In this document: positions 11,430 to 23,354 of the stretch, piece after piece
Layout: every line of letters begins with the position of its first letter
Numbering within the stretch: position 1 is the stretch's first letter
From: Lasioglossum baleicum
Taxonomy: Eukaryota; Arthropoda; Insecta; Hymenoptera; Halictidae
Length of the DNA: 64,000 nt
Reading direction: 5' to 3'
Assembly: GCF_051020765.1 (NCBI RefSeq)
Contig: NC_134933.1
Location: forward strand, 8,343,461-8,407,460
Made by a program: the position numbers and the translations under genes
Notes under the pieces: model-generated
The model's database searches: none
What the model saw: only the letters and a program-made list of their open reading frames with translations
What the model was told of the DNA's origin: nothing

Positions 11430-11640
11430 GTTTATTTATTTAGGAAAGTGGTGGGATAGGGGAACAAGTTAAAAGGAAGGAGGGGGAAAGGTTGGATGAT
11501 GATTTAACGGAGCAAGAGAGGAGGGCAAGGTGGAAAATTGAAAGGGAAGCGGAGTGTACAGGTTGGATATATGAAAATATGGGTAAATGGAAGGATAAAG
11601 AAATGGGACGAAGTAGAGAAGAATATTGATTTATTTATGG
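11430..11640 (+). pseudogene. Retroelement ORF1-like remnant
   Basis: Translation reads DDDLTEQERRARWKIERE and, in another frame, VQVGYMKIWVNGRIKKWDE. This pairing of a charged DDDLT-xxE-R block and a VGY-K-W-NG-WDE block recalls the ORF1 of insect non-LTR elements (memory of family style, not a search). A frameshift or deletion separates them. A shorter, more decayed copy is at 10150-10330. Confidence 0.4.
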
Positions 11641-12414
11641 CTTATTTTAATGCGGTCGGTTACAGGACAGACGGTCAAAAAAGTCATAAAGTACATATAC
11701 GATTAAATTCGAACCGATCTCACGATACAAATATTTTCCGAACGATTCCATCCATTTTATGGAAATGGCCCACTGTTCGCCGACTCTTTTCGACGAGATT
11801 CCACGGCGGAGCTCGTCGTTTGCGGGCCCGTTTGCGCGGGACCGTATCGGCAGGCCGCAAAAAGGCCCCGCGGCTCAAGGTAGGCTTCATTTCTGACCGC
11901 TCGCGTCTTCTCGCTCGAGGGATCACCCGCTCCTGGAATACGTCTTCCCGCGGTCGGCCCTTCTCAGCTCTTCGTGTCTCCTTCTTTGTCTCTTTCCATA
12001 TTCTTCTCGCTCTTTCTGGATCCTGGGTTACGATGGCAACCGGTAACGAAGAACCGTGTCTCTTCGTCGCCCGGTATCCTGTAACGTCGCAGGATCATAG
12101 GCGCGTGGTTTCTGCGCGAGCAGCCAGAACGACGTCTCGCGTGACATCCGGGAGAGAGAGCCCCTCCCTCCGTATCGTTGCGTCTCTCGAGCCCGAGAAC
12201 CGGCATTTTCCTGGCGTGGACGCGCGGCGGGTCCGGCGTCGGTCGATTTAGGGGCACGATAACTCTGCGGGACAGGTTCGCGCGCGGCGAGCACGGAATT
12301 ACGGCAGCCGCGTGCTTCATCATGGGACACCAACACCCCGTCGATCGTAAATAGAAGCGAACGCGACTCCCGTGAGAATCGCACGTGGGCTTCCAGCTTG
12401 TCGTCCTTTTCGCC
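11641..12414. other. GC-rich, no gene recognised
   Basis: A 237-codon plus-strand frame (11538-12251) and a 156-codon minus frame overlap here. Neither has recognisable domains, and the plus frame starts in retroelement debris. Confidence 0.35.
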
Positions 12415-13519
12415 GATCGATTCTATCTGTATGTATTCTATCTGTCTGTCCCGATACTTCGCTAAGCTACGCTGCCTTGAAAGATGACCAATGATCAAGG
12501 GTTATCTCATTTTCCACAATTTTTGTCAGCTGCCTCCAGTGTCCTTTTCGCAATTATAGTATTTAGATCTAGCAACTCGGCTATATTACAAAGAGGACCA
12601 GGAATTTGTTTTGTCGAAGAAGCGCGATTTTCGTCGATCGATTCTATCTGTATGTATTCTATCTGTCTGTCCCGATACTTCGCTAAGCTACGCTGCCTTC
12701 AAAGATGACCGATGATCAAGGGTTATCTCATTTTCCACAATTTTTGTCAGCTGCCTCCAGTGTCCTTTTCGCAATTATAGTATTTAGATCTAGCAACACG
12801 GCTATGTCACAAAGATGACCAGGAATTTGTTTTGTCGAAGAAGCGCGATTTTCGTCGATCGATTCTATCTGTATGTATTCTATCTGTCTGTCCCGATACT
12901 TCGCTAAGCTACGCTGCCTTGAAAGATGACCAATGATCAAGGGTTGTCTCATTTTCCACAATTTTGATCAGCTGCCTCCAGTGTCCTTTTCGCAATTCTA
13001 GTATTTAGATCTAACAACACGGCTATGTTACAAAGATGACCAGGAATTTGTTTTGTCGAAGAAGCGCGATTTTCGTCGATCGATTCTATCTGTATGTATT
13101 CTATCTGTCTGTCCCGATACTTCGCTAAGCTACGCTGCCTTGAAAGATGACCGATGATCAAGGGTTATCTCATTTTCCACAATTTTTGTCAGCTGCCTCC
13201 AGTGTCCTTTTCGCAATTATAGTATTTAGATCTAGCAACACGGCTATGTCACAAAGAGGACCAGGAATTTGTTTTGTCGAAGAAGCGCGACTTTCGTCGA
13301 TCGATTCTATCTGTATGTATTCTATCTGTCTGTCCCGATACTTCGCTAAGCTACGCTGCCTTGAAAGATGACCGATGATCAAGGGTTGTCTCATTTTCCA
13401 CAATTTTTGTCAGCTGCCTCCAGTGTCCTTTTCGCAATTATAGTATTTAGATCTAGCAACTCGGCTATATTACAAAGAGGACCAGGAATTTGTTCTGTCA
13501 AAGAAGCGCGACTTTCGCC
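12415..13519. repeat. Five-copy tandem satellite, unit exactly 221 bp
   Basis: The landmark GATCGATTCTATCTGTATG recurs at 12415, 12636, 12857, 13078 and 13299, each 221 bases apart; the next unit would start at 13520, where the array ends in CGCCGATGAC. Units are about 97 percent identical. Since 221 is not a multiple of 3, the 60-98 codon frames in each unit on both strands shift between units and are not a repeat protein. Confidence 0.93.
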
Positions 13520-14461
13520 GATGACTCCCAAAAGGCTGAGAGGGTCCGTCCTGGGGTCAGGTGCTGGACGTTCAGGGGTTAGTTTTCGCGGCGACCCTCG
13601 AGCGGACGATGGGCTCCGTTATTGGCCAGCTACGAATTTACTGCGACGAGGCTCGGTTCGTTAACAAACACGGCTAGCTTATCGGTCTGGGAACGAGCCA
13701 GGAGCAAAAGGAAGCTCTTGGGATCCTAGGCGCGCACGGAGAGAGAGAGAGAGTGCAACCCGTGGCTCGTTGCGTGGGTCACGTTTTGCTGGTACGTTGG
13801 CGCAGGTCAGTTTAGCAGGTCGGATTCCCAGCGACGCATGCATTCCCACGGGAATGCGGTCCGTGAGCTCTCGTCGAGTGCACTTTAGGTCCGCGGATGC
13901 CTACGGGGCCCCCCCCGTCCGTTCGTGGCCATATATCGGCGGACGAAACGAAAGCAGAAGCTCGATCCTGGATAAACAAGCGATCCTCCACCGCGGCCAG
14001 AGCCCCTCTTTCTCTCCCTCCCTCTCTTGTTCCCTCTCGATCGTCCTCATTCCGCCATTTCCCTCGGTCCTGCTCGCACGAACGAGACGCTAGAAACAAC
14101 TTCTCACAGCCGAGAGCCAAGAGAGGCTTGGTCCTTTTTTGCGAAAACAAAACCAAGGAAACCCTGTGCTCGAGCTGCAGGCAACTCTGCTCGACGAACA
14201 GCCAAGAGAAGAAGAAGAAGAAGAAGCCGCCGAAGAAGAAGAAGAAGACGAGGATAAGAAGGAGGCGCTCGAAGGAGGAGGCGAAGCAAGAGAGGAGCGA
14301 GAGGATGCTACAGGAGGATTCCCGAGGTCTATTTCAGGCCCTGCCAGCAATCGCTATGTAAGGCCCCCGTTCTTTCTATCTTTCTCCCTACTCCCCGGAG
14401 TCCTCTGTTCTTCTTCTCCGCGTTAGCCAACCGTCCCTTTTCAATCGAGTCTCCCTCTCCC

Positions 14462-14502
<41 letters not shown>

Positions 14503-15086
14503 GTTTCTCTTCCTTTCTCGTGATCGTGCTGGCTGTTCGTGGCACGGAGAACGGACTCGGTTTTAGCCCGCGAATAGCCTCGACGTTCGAGACGATCGCC
14601 GGAGCCATACTGGCCCGGAGGCTTCGACGAGAGCCGTCCACTCTTCCATTTTGATACTTCTAGGACAGTGATCCTCGTCATCCTTGCCTCCTCGTGACTC
14701 CTCTGGCCCCTCGAGCCGGCCCGAGCCGGCCCGACCCGGCCTGGCCAACCGATATCCATCAATATATCCGCTGGTAACGCCGCGGAGTTGCCGGGCCCCG
14801 CGTTCAACCCTCGCCCCCTCTTTTAAAACATTCCCGCTCTATCGACGTACCTGTCGGCGATCCCGCCTCGTGACAAGAATTACAGCCGGTCCGGCGTTCT
14901 TTCGTCAGGCGACGCGATTTACGGCCGCGGGATATGATCGACCGATTATTCACAAGACCCGCAGAAAGGCTTCCACTTTGCCGTCCAACTCGAGATAGAA
15001 ACAATGACCTTGCTCTTCGGGGCCGACGCACAGTGGGCCAAATCGCGAATCTATGAAAATAAAAATTCTGACCACCTATTACTTAA
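13520..15086. other. GC-rich region with microsatellites, no gene recognised
   Basis: Several 90-154 codon frames are driven by GAA, CT and CCGGCC repeats. CAGTGGGCCAAATCGCG at 15032 looks like a lone transposon end. Confidence 0.35.
14200..14500. repeat. GAA/GAG-rich tract and (CT)n microsatellite
   Basis: Purine-rich GAAGAAG runs at about 14203-14260, then a pure CT run at 14464-14496. Frames rich in Glu/Lys, Arg or Ser on both strands here are low-complexity artefacts. Confidence 0.8.
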
Positions 15087-15626
15087 CCTTCGCAAGGTAA
15101 TGTGCGGTCCCTGAGACCCCAGCTTCAGATTTTTGGAAAGAATTTTTATTTGAATAAAATTAAATCTGTTGTTTACTTTTTATGCAGATTAAATAGCGAG
15201 GTTAAATAGCGTGGCTATTTATGTAATTTATTTGTCGGGGTCTAACAAGGTAAGCACCCCAAGTGTCCGACTTCGATTTTGATCATTTTTTGTGAGACGA
15301 TGGTGTATGGATCCCTAATGATGTCTGCAAAATATTAGGTGTAGTTATTCAATAGTTCTAAAGATATAAACAATTGAACTTTCACGCAACTTCACGAAAA
15401 CTTGAGCTACAAATCATGGTAAGATATCAACAAGGTATGAAACTTTAATTGTTTATATCCTTAAAACTATTGCGTAACTCCACCTAATATTTTGCAGTCA
15501 TCATTAGGGATCCATATATGTACCATCATCTCACAAAGTATTATCAAAATCGAAGTCGGACACTTGGGGTCCTTCCCTTGTAAGAGACCCCACATTTATG
15601 TGTTGTTAGACCTTACCTTGCGAGGG
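15087..15626. mobile_element. 540-bp piggyBac-like MITE with TTAA target sites
   Basis: Starts CCTTCGCAAGGTAA and ends with the complement of CCCTCGCAAGGTAA; TTAA at 15083-15086 and 15627-15630. The inner arms with AGTGTCCGACTTCGATTTTG pair with their complement. The same inner palindrome recurs at 23765-24078. Confidence 0.82.
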
Positions 15627-16210
15627 TTAAGGACATCTCGTGTACGAGCAGCAAAACTAACTGATTTTTAAGCATTTTTTGTAGAATTTGTTGGGATTAT
15701 AGGTTATAGGAGATTGAGTATATTTTTCAATACCCCAGATGTTTATGTGAATAGCACAGCACAATGATATAAACGTAGTTCAGTATGTTGGAACTTTATA
15801 TGGAACTTTATAATGGAACTAGAATATTTGCCTTATTCTTCCTTAGGGCGTTTAATGCGGAAAAAATGGCGGTACTCGACGTGCAATAAAACGCAGGTGA
15901 AAAGACCTCTTCTTCTTCTTTGCATGCCGAAGACTGCAACTCTTCGTGGAAACTAAAAATGTTGCGTATCGATTTCAACAAGTTGAAAGTAATGCACCGA
16001 TGTCTCTGAACTCTCTTAACAGTAAACCTACCAATCATTAAAAGTATCTGGTAAATATTGCCTTATAAAAATGGCAACGCTAAATTCATAGAGATGATCG
16101 TTTGTAATATTGCGATATAATGGATGCTTGGACAAGGAAATTTATTTCATTATTTTCTATAAATGGATTTTTATAATTTCGATAATTGGATAATTTAAAC
16201 AAAACATCTG

Positions 16211-16663
16211 GAACCGATCATTTTGACCGGTGGTGGTAGGTTTAGTGTTAACACTAAATTTAGTTAACAATAAATCCATTATTTTCCATAGATCGATTTT
16301 GTATAATTTAGTATAATATAATTATCCAATTATCGAAATTATAAAAATCCATTTCCTCCGAAAATTTCATAGAAATTGGTTAATTGGTTTACTAGTTATA
16401 AACGATCAAAATTGGTAAAAATTGCAATTTTTCAAGATTTTTAGCCTTTCTACTTTCGATCGATTATAACTCGTAAACCAATGAACCAATTTCAATGAAA
16501 TTTTCGGAGCATATATAGTTTATACAAGCTGACCAAACACATCTTTTATTTCAATTATCCAATTATCGAAATTATAAAAATCCATTTATGCAAAATAATG
16601 GATTTATTGTTAACTAAATTTAGTGTTAACACTAAACCTACCACCACCGGTCAAAATGATCGG
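16211..16663. mobile_element. Palindromic element with TGGTAGGTTTAGTGTTAA arms
   Basis: The left arm CCGATCATTTTGACCGGTGG pairs with the right arm ending at 16663. Fragments of the arm occur singly near 2270, 3550, 16025 and 16840. The centre shares AAATTGGTTAATTGGTTT with the palindromes at 18963 and 60456. Confidence 0.75.
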
Positions 16664-17611
16664 TCCCAGATCTTTTGTTTTACACTTATGGAAATAATAA
16701 CAATTATTTGATAAGAAATTATTGTATAGATGTCTTTAATAGAGCACGTATTACAGTAGGAGCCGCATAAAGTCTAAACCAAATTAATCTTGTCATTTTT
16801 ATGAGGGAGCATTTTTATTCCAGTTACTTTTCTGGCTCGGTAGGTTTAGCGTTAATCTTGTCGCTATTTGATATCGTGCGTCGACACCGTCTTGCTGAAT
16901 TTTTATCGACGCCGCCGTTAACTCTTGCGTCTATCAGGTTATGCCTCGTTAATCTCTGTCAAGGAGAAAAAGAGATAACGGTGTTCGCGGCCGATCGAAA
17001 ATATTGTATCCTCAAGGACGATCAACCAGGAAATCGCCGGAGGTGGTGGCCGGGCGAAATACGTCATTCGTCGTGCCGAAATCGGATTCCCGCCGGGCGT
17101 GACCGGGACCGTGATATAATTGAGGTCTCGAGCCGTCAACTTCAGTTCCTATATTTCGGCTTGAAATGAATTTCACGAACGTGTAATTTGTCTGCGACAA
17201 GATTTATCTTTATATTAAGTCATTCGGAAAGTCATTTCCTTCTTTTCGAGGGAACATAAAAGCCAATTTTGCTGCCATTTAGAATAAGTTTTTTAACATT
17301 TTGTTCTATGTGATCTGTTCGTACATCAGTTTTCTCGTAGAATTTCTGTTTTTATTAGCAAAAAATTGAGTTAGATGATTTCGTACGACTTTGTTTCAAA
17401 TGAAATTTGCACCGCATGAAAAGCGAGGAACAATGTTAATCAGTGCACATCTTTTTCTCTCGTGCACTGAATTTTACCCTGGCTGTACTTTGATTTTGCA
17501 TATTTGATGCGATCACAAAAGAAACTAAAACGACTTGAAAATACTTGAACGGTTTGAAAGCAGGTCAGGAATTTGAATACCAGGATTTTGTGATTTTTAA
17601 AATAAGTAATA

Positions 17612-17818
17612 ACTAGACTGCGAGTGTTTATGCAATTTTCAATTTGTATAATAAAATTTCGAGAAGGCGAAATCAGATAAAATCCTATTCTTAGTAGGAA
17701 CAGTCTTTTCAGATCCAAAATAAATAAAAATTGTACTAAACTCTATCGACTTTTATATTCTAGCATTTCTTGAAAATGTTCATATGCCTTTAATGCATAA
17801 AGATCCGCAGATAGAAAC
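17612..17818. mobile_element. MITE of the CTAGACTGCGGAT family, copy A
   Basis: Left end CTAGACTGCGAGTGTTTATG, right end ATGCATAAAGATCCGCAG. A further partial copy continues to 17983, ending GCATAAAGATCCGCAGTCTA. Confidence 0.6.
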
Positions 17819-17983
17819 GTACAATTTCAAGCAGTGAACATATTAACAAGATTTAAGGACATCGGTGTATTAGTTTCAGCTTAATAAGATAATGAAAAGA
17901 AGAAGGAATTTTTTATTTGGTTCCTTTGGCTTGTAATCGATGCAGACAATTTTTATTTTGCATAAAGATCCGCAGTCTACACA
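17819..17983. mobile_element. Partial MITE of the CTAGACTGCGGAT family, copy B
   Basis: The interior (TTCAAGCAGTGAACAT, then AAGAAGAAGGAATTTTTTAT) matches the copy at 38632-38825; only the right terminal repeat is present. Confidence 0.6.
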
Positions 17984-18962
17984 TTACCGACCGGTGATTA
18001 TTGCATAATTTTGAAGAATCTATGGTACACGGTAAAACACTTTTCAATGGAACCTTCAATAGCAACAGCAATTTTCATCGTGAACTAACAAGTCACCCTC
18101 AATAACGTCGTCTAATACTTTCATTTAAAATTGCAACGTGAAAGAAAATTTCTATGCTTTCTTTTGGCACAGCACAATTATTAAAAATCCTATTAATAGA
18201 TAAAGTGTTAAGAAACAATTTGAAAGTCTTGTTTCCGCGCGAGTCTTGAATGTTTGCGGGCCACGAGCAGCGGCGCGACGCGGCGGTATGCAAATGTCCG
18301 AGTGGCCGAGCTTTTTGAAAACGCGAGTCGCGCGGTGTCGCCTTGCAGCCGCGGGATGTAGATTTCATTTGAGATTTCCGTGGCGAGTGTCCCAGCGCGA
18401 GCCAGAGGAATAGATTTCGCGGCTATCCGATTCGAGATTTAATTTAGAGGCCCGAGACCGAGCCGGACCACGACTGGCGTGGCGTGGGCCACGGTTCCCT
18501 GGAACCCTTTCTAGCCAACTGAAACGTTGCAAATACCGAGAACCTATACGATACAATACAACCAATCAGAGAGGGAAGAAGCGAGCCGACGCTTTCGGAA
18601 TTGGGTCTCGGAACTGAAACGGAACCAAAACGAGAGAAAGAAGAAGACACGGCTCGGCGGAATTAAAAGGACTGCTAACGAAGCGAATCTTTGACAGACT
18701 GCCCTCGACAAGGACGAAGCAAATTGATAGCTACCTGGAATGTTCCATAAAAGCGGGAGGACTCAGGTTATGGTTTATGGCTTATGGTTGACGAGCCATC
18801 CAGGGACGTCGAAGAGCTCTGCGACGATTCGCTAACTATTCCGAACCGCGTCACTTTGCCGATTTCGATAACCTTGGAAGTTAGAGTTCACTTCAAGGTT
18901 ATGTTATTCGTATCTCCGAATGCGTTTCAATGTCAACTAGAATATGCAAGGAAAAAGAATAT

Positions 18963-19545
18963 ACGGTTAGGAGCAAAACTGATCATACACACTTTAAATC
19001 AGAATAACTTTTTTATGAATGGATCAAACGACTTGAATTTCTCTCAAAAAATGCATTTAATTTTTAGGACTTTTTTAGCTGGGCCAATAACGAAGATGTA
19101 AAAGATGTGTTTGGTCAATTAGTGTAAATTATACACGCTCCGAAAATTTCATTGAAATTGGTTAATTGGTTCGCGAGTTATAATCGATCAAAATTGGTAA
19201 AAGGCTAAAAATCTGGAAAAATTGCAATTTTTACCACTTTTGATCGATTATAACTCGTAAACCAATTAACCAATTGTAATGAAATTTTAGGGGCGTATAT
19301 AATTTATACAAGCTGACCAAACACATCTTAAATTTTCGTTATTGGCCCAGCTAAAAAAGTTGTAAAAGTCAATTTTTACTATTGTTTTTCACAATTCCGA
19401 CCAACTACATTTTTTCAACATATTTCTTAGACGTCATTTACTGAACGAATTCTTCTAGCCTTACAGAGAAATTGAAGTCGTTTGGTCCATTCATATAAAA
19501 AAGTTATTCTAATTATTCTAATCTGCGTAAAAACGGTATCGACAA
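18963..19545. mobile_element. Older copy of the 60456 Tc1-type palindrome
   Basis: GGTTAGGAGCAAAACTGATC at the left corresponds to CAGTAAGGAGCATAACTGAT of the 60456 element. The arms (CACACTTTAAATCAGAATAA, GCTGGGCCAATAACGAA) pair across the centre. The right end is decayed. Confidence 0.7.
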
Positions 19546-20532
19546 AAAAATAACATTTGCAAAGCATTCACCCTGTTTTACGTTGCATTTAACACATTGT
19601 TTATGGCTACATTTAGATGGACCACACTATACATATAATACGTGCAAAGTAGATCGTTTTGATAACCTTTCAGCGGTTTTTCGACATGCACGGACAGCGC
19701 TGAAACGAATTAACCGCGCAAGTCGAGAACTTACTGTACATCGTCAAGTTCAGAGCTTTCCGGGAAGACTAAAAGCCCCGCGATTTCTCCACGTATTTTT
19801 CCCCCGCTGTTTCCGGTCGTCGAAAAACGTTGGAGAGTTTTCCCGCAACCGGTGGAGATCCCTCAAATAATATAAATCACGGCGGCCATGGTCCACGAAT
19901 ATAAATGAGTGGCGTGTAATGAACGGGGAATGCTAATTCAATCGTTTCTCATCGAGCCACGGGGGAAACTTTATGATTTCCAGCGAATGGTTAATTGTTC
20001 GCCACGTTTAAGAGCCGACAAGACGCCGCGGCGGATAGTTAACTGCCTTCGAATCGGCCAAAACGAATCGTCGCCGGCTAGAGGATGCTCGGGCTGCCAT
20101 AAATCTGCCTGCAAAGCAGCTCCTCTCTCAATTATATGTATACAGTGCGTATCATAATTATACGGCCCGTCCATAATTCAGTGTCTTGATAGCCCGAGAA
20201 AAGATTACCGCGACCAGCCGTTTTAGACTCGCGTATAATACAAGATTAAGAATACCGGTATTACTTTGAAGCATGCGAATAGAGAATCGCCACTTTAGTC
20301 TCTGTAATAAAATGGAGAAACTCCGAGATTTAAGCGTTCAGTCTTCGGCGAGCACGTCAGAAATTCATCTGAGATGAAACTGAAACGTTCACTCGCACAA
20401 GAACCGACATTATTTTCCTGCCAACCTGATAACTGCGGATATTCATGCAAAATAACATTTTTGTACATCAATCGCAATTTATAGGAGTTAAGTAAAAATT
20501 TATTTTCTCCAGTAATAATTTTCAAGACACAA

Positions 20533-20697
20533 TTGAATAAAATTCAATGGGTAAATTTTAAAGAATACAACTTCATTAATCAATTATACATATAGTCAGA
20601 ATTCTGTTCTAATTGTAGAAAATTTAACCATTTTTCAATTTTAATTTAACCAATCTTTAACCAAATCTTTAAAATTTCACCATTGAATTTTATTTTC
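20533..20697. repeat. Inverted repeat around AATAAAATTCAATGG
   Basis: GAATAAAATTCAATGGGTAA at 20533 pairs with the segment ending at 20697. Probably a short MITE; its ends were not resolved. Confidence 0.5.
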
Positions 20698-20720
20698 AAC
20701 TCGGACACGAACTTATACAA

Positions 20721-21345
20721 TCATCTAATATTATTATTATTATATACGGACCGATGTCCTTTTATACAAATGTTTACAGTAGAACTGATAAAAATAAAAA
20801 GAAACATAACAAAAAAAGGTCTTAACCTAAAATTTACATAGAAAGGGACAAGCGCGAATCTAAACAAATACAGGTACGATATTAACAAATAATCTTGCGT
20901 AATTTTCTTTTGAAAATTGAAATGGAAAAAATCAATATTATTATACAGTACGTTTGAGCTTGCAATAATGCGATTTAAAGGATTTATTACTCCATATGTG
21001 AATTTAGATTTCAATGTTTGAAATCCTGCTCTCGTTCTCAAAACACGTTCAGGTACGTAGAAATTGATTTGCCTCAGGAGTGCGGGACAATCTATATTAT
21101 TATTTATCAAATTAAAAATAAAGCTCTGGTCGGATACTATTCTTCGATCAGATAATGTTCCCAGGTTGACTATGTTTAATATTTTAGAGCAATCATGATC
21201 AAACATTGACATTGCATTGTTTGTCTTATGCACAAAACCTTAGAAATTTATGCTGTACTCTCTCGAGTATGGTTTCATACTTAACGCTTTTCGGAGACCA
21301 TATAGTTGAAGCATATTCTAACAGGGGACGGATAAGGGGACTATA
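20721..21345 (-). pseudogene. Non-LTR retrotransposon reverse transcriptase, C-terminal remnant
   Basis: On the minus strand the translation near 21340-21240 reads like the end of an insect non-LTR reverse transcriptase (a SPLIRPLLEYAS stretch, then a RVQHKFLRF-like motif). It then changes frame around 21235 and continues in a long frame to a stop at 20721. The 3' end is a TATAATAATAAT-like tail, as in non-LTR elements. The frameshift and lack of the catalytic domain mean it is dead. A related 3' end is at 34590-34858. Confidence 0.75.
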
Positions 21346-23354
21346 TATTATAGCAACCTAAGTGTATGGATTGAATGAAAATCATCATATTAAAAATATT
21401 ACGTCTTCGTTGTTAAACTCATTTAATCTTTGCATTGTTTTACCTTACACCTATTTATTTTCGTCGTAAATGCATAAAATCCGCAGTCTACCGATAGCAG
21501 TACAAATAAGCACAACACTGTCTAGCAATAAGGGGCAATATTATGGCGTAATTTATTTTCAAAAGGATAAACGATCAGAGCAATTTTAAAGGGTTGGTGC
21601 ATGTATGATACGCGCTGTATTAAAACAACGACCAGAGAAAAAGAGAGATAGAGAGAGAAAGAGAGAAAAGAAGCTGTAGCCGACCTGTAACCGCAACCAG
21701 AACGTCGGAGGTTCACGGTTTCAGGTTCTAGGTCACACAGTTGGCCGGCGCACGTAACAGCGGCAAGAACCAGGGGCCTCAAGTAAAACGGTGGGCAGCA
21801 CAAGGTGCATTTAATGGTCGTACACGGGCCACGGCTGTTATTATCATCCATTTCTGCATTCTATCGGCGATCACTGGCACTGCGGCGCCGAACCTTACCT
21901 CCGTGTTTTCATCGGGCAGAAAACACGCGCCTACTCTTGCCTCTTTCATTCGCGTCGTTCGCTGAACGAGGGGCCCTTATTTTTAGCATCCGTTCACTGT
22001 CTGAGGAGAACCGAATCGCGTTCATTTTATTACATAATATATATATTGTATCGTATCGCGTGCATTATTTCGCGCGAGCTCCGATCGAGAACGATTCGTG
22101 ACCCTTTTAGCTCTTGGACGGAGAACGCTTTCCTACGATATACACGCGGCGCAGCGTAACAAGGCGTGGGCACGTAATCGATGAACATCGCGCCGCGCCG
22201 GTGTATACTAGAGATCGTGGTTTTCATTATTTACATACACGTGCATTTATGCATCCTCATTTTAATTTGTATCATTTTTAGAACACAAAAATTGTTGTTG
22301 CATGCGTCAAATCTTGTAATCGAATTTTATTATACTAATTAATGTATTATACTAATATACTAATTACAATTTTTCTATTTATTGTATATACCGTTAGTTT
22401 GCTTTCGAAAATTAGTAACTGTATCCTGACAATTAATACGAATTAAAATGCGGATACGTGAGTACATCTTACAATATCGTGTCTGACACGTGATGAAGAT
22501 TGTAAACACATTCTGATAAAAATGTAAGTTAATAATTTCCTTTAAACCAAAATAAAATTCTATTTTGGTTTTGTTAATATATACATAGCTGTTGGAGAAC
22601 CTGTAGGCATACAATCTATATCAATATTCTCCTTTTTTTAGGAAATTACGATCTACAAAATAAGTTCTAGTCACTAAAACCGCAAAATAAATCGTAAGGC
22701 AAGGGGTTAAGATGACACGTACCGGAGTACGTGTACGCGAAATAGGAATCTGTAGTGTATACCTTCGCAACTGTGTTCTCTACGCCGAAGACCCAGATCC
22801 AATCGCGAAAACAAAACCGCGGACACGTGGTCCGCTTTTTTTACAGAACATTTCTCGCTTCGCTTCTGTGAAACACGAATTTCCTTCGTCACGAATTCCA
22901 GCGCGATGGGACTGTCGCGTGGATGACGAAGCGGGATGCAAGAAACAGCCCCTCGAAGACAAAGTAAAGCCTTCTGACGCGGCAGGACAACCTATACGTA
23001 GAGATAAGCTCTCTTCGTTGACATTGAAAAGCGGTCTTCAATGTCTTTACAGTTTCTTATTACTTTCGTCCTGCAAATTGCTTACAGCTCGTAGCAATGG
23101 TGACCATTTTCTATCCATGCAGTAAAAAACGATCTTCACTATATTCTCGCGCGCGCGCGATCGCAATTAACCGTTTTGTTCTAGAAAAAAATATTGTGCA
23201 GATCATCTAGTAAATTAGTGTCCCTAGCTTCTCAGCAAACCTGAAGTAGCCAGACTCCATTTTGAACAAGTTATTGTGTCCTCAAGATTGGTAAATCTTC
23301 AAAGATTTTGTATATATTCTTAATAGTAACACATAAATCTCTTCATTATTCATC
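21346..23354. other. No gene recognised
   Basis: Contains a lone CTAGACTGCGGAT-family end (21467-21490), a GAGA run (21636-21666) and TTAACCCCTTGCC (22696-22708, minus orientation), a piggyBac-like end without a clear partner. The 137-codon frame at 22712-23125 is not recognisable. Confidence 0.35.

Noticed and set aside
12484..13664. Repeated 70-98 codon frames on both strands that could look like a multicopy gene
   Set aside because: The unit is 221 bp, not a multiple of three, and both strands are equally open; a satellite explains it.
14090..14426. Ser-rich, Arg-rich and Glu-rich frames
   Set aside because: Readings of a GAA/GAG-rich tract in different frames; low complexity.
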